Assembly (NCBI GenBank): GCA_036489975.1
Contig: DASXES010000085.1
Location: 61,596-125,595 of the forward strand
Source: Roseiarcus sp036489975
GTDB lineage: Bacteria; Pseudomonadota; Alphaproteobacteria; Rhizobiales; Beijerinckiaceae
Direction: 5' to 3'
Length of the DNA: 64,000 bases
Numbering within the stretch: the first letter of the stretch is position 1; every line of letters starts with the position of its first letter. A program made the translations under genes and the position numbers. Below are positions 63,864 through 64,000 of the stretch, in pieces. The notes beneath the pieces were generated by a model. It saw only the letters and a program-made list of their open reading frames with translations, ran no database searches and was not told the origin of the DNA.

Positions 63864-64000
63864 GAGCCTGTCCCAAAAGTTCTGGCGTTTGCGATGTCGG
63901 CATGATTCACCGCCTCCAGGGTTGCTGGGAGGCTTTGATTCGGGATGTGGACGCAAGCTGATAGGGCGACGTACGAGCAGTGCGGAACAGGGCTGCCGAG
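63864..64000 (+). mobile_element. Left end of an IS5-family insertion sequence (runs off the window)
   Basis: Sequence identity to the chromosome-like neighbourhood stops at about 63864, where GAGCCTGTCCCAAAAGTT begins, resembling a terminal inverted repeat of IS5-family elements. About 80 bp inside, a transposase frame starts. The other end and the target duplication are beyond the window, so the type is inferred from the first protein residues and the end sequence. Confidence 0.6.
63945..64000 (+). CDS. IS5-family transposase, N-terminal fragment
   Basis: The frame from ATG 63945 encodes MWTQADRATYEQCGTGLP before the window ends. Short N-termini of the form MWTxxxRxxYxxxGLxxP are typical of IS5-family (ISL2/IS1031-like) transposases. 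Only 18 residues are visible, so the assignment is tentative, but together with the end sequence it is coherent. Confidence 0.5.
   Translation, partial: MWTQADRATYEQCGTGLP

Overview
This is 64 kb of high-GC chromosomal DNA from an alphaproteobacterium, most likely order Hyphomicrobiales; a Beijerinckiaceae- or Methylocystaceae-like member would fit, but that is inference. The evidence is the PhyR/NepR/EcfG general stress response, the Tim44-MltA-Smr gene order, an alphaproteobacterial LexA box (GTTC-N7-GTTC) between ssb and uvrA, and many small families typical of the order (DUF1344, DUF2934, GCG_CRPN, low-affinity iron permease-like). No tRNA, rRNA or CRISPR array was seen.

Layout. 1-6.3 kb: an efflux pair (emrA, partial emrB) with two short-chain dehydrogenases, divergent from a LysR regulator, then a cation diffusion facilitator. 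6.3-16.5 kb: gloA, two tandem class-C beta-lactamase-like hydrolases, rarA, coaD, OsmC, an unrecognised pair (90-aa protein plus 454-aa DUF6895-like protein) and a benzoylformate-decarboxylase-like TPP enzyme. 16.5-25.9 kb: an Uma2 remnant, gyrA, a manganese catalase fused to a DUF892 ferritin-like domain, an SDR, glutathione peroxidase and DUF2252/DUF1697 proteins. 25.9-27 kb: an AT-rich FRG-domain gene that looks acquired. 27-45.6 kb: housekeeping and accessory genes (ssb, uvrA, sulfotransferase, PRC-barrel, GST and two TetR genes, a VOC/YciI operon, orphan ParA, ndk, Smr/mltA/Tim44, gpsA, EVE). 45.7-54.1 kb: an FMN monooxygenase/CMD/AhpD cluster facing a branched-chain-amino-acid-type ABC transporter with a fused LivHM permease.

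54.5-63.9 kb is a general stress response locus: phyR, a transmembrane HWE kinase, nepR, a GAF-HisKA_2 kinase, csbD, a PAS-HWE kinase, a DUF2934 protein, a single-domain response regulator, and a second nepR overlapping ecfG. In the accepted model, kinases phosphorylate PhyR, PhyR-P captures NepR, and EcfG is released. I found the EcfG promoter pattern GGAAC-N17-GTT, always with the same 17-bp spacer, at eight places, each correctly oriented upstream of a plausible target. Six are in this locus; the other two precede the distant Mn-catalase/DUF892 fusion (21.1 kb) and the PRC-barrel gene (32.4 kb). This promoter map is the most informative system-level signal in the window.

Three genes appear frameshifted (PEP-CTERM protein, NtaA-like monooxygenase, DUF1003 protein), either real decay or sequencing error. 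The right edge runs into what looks like the start of an IS5-family insertion sequence.
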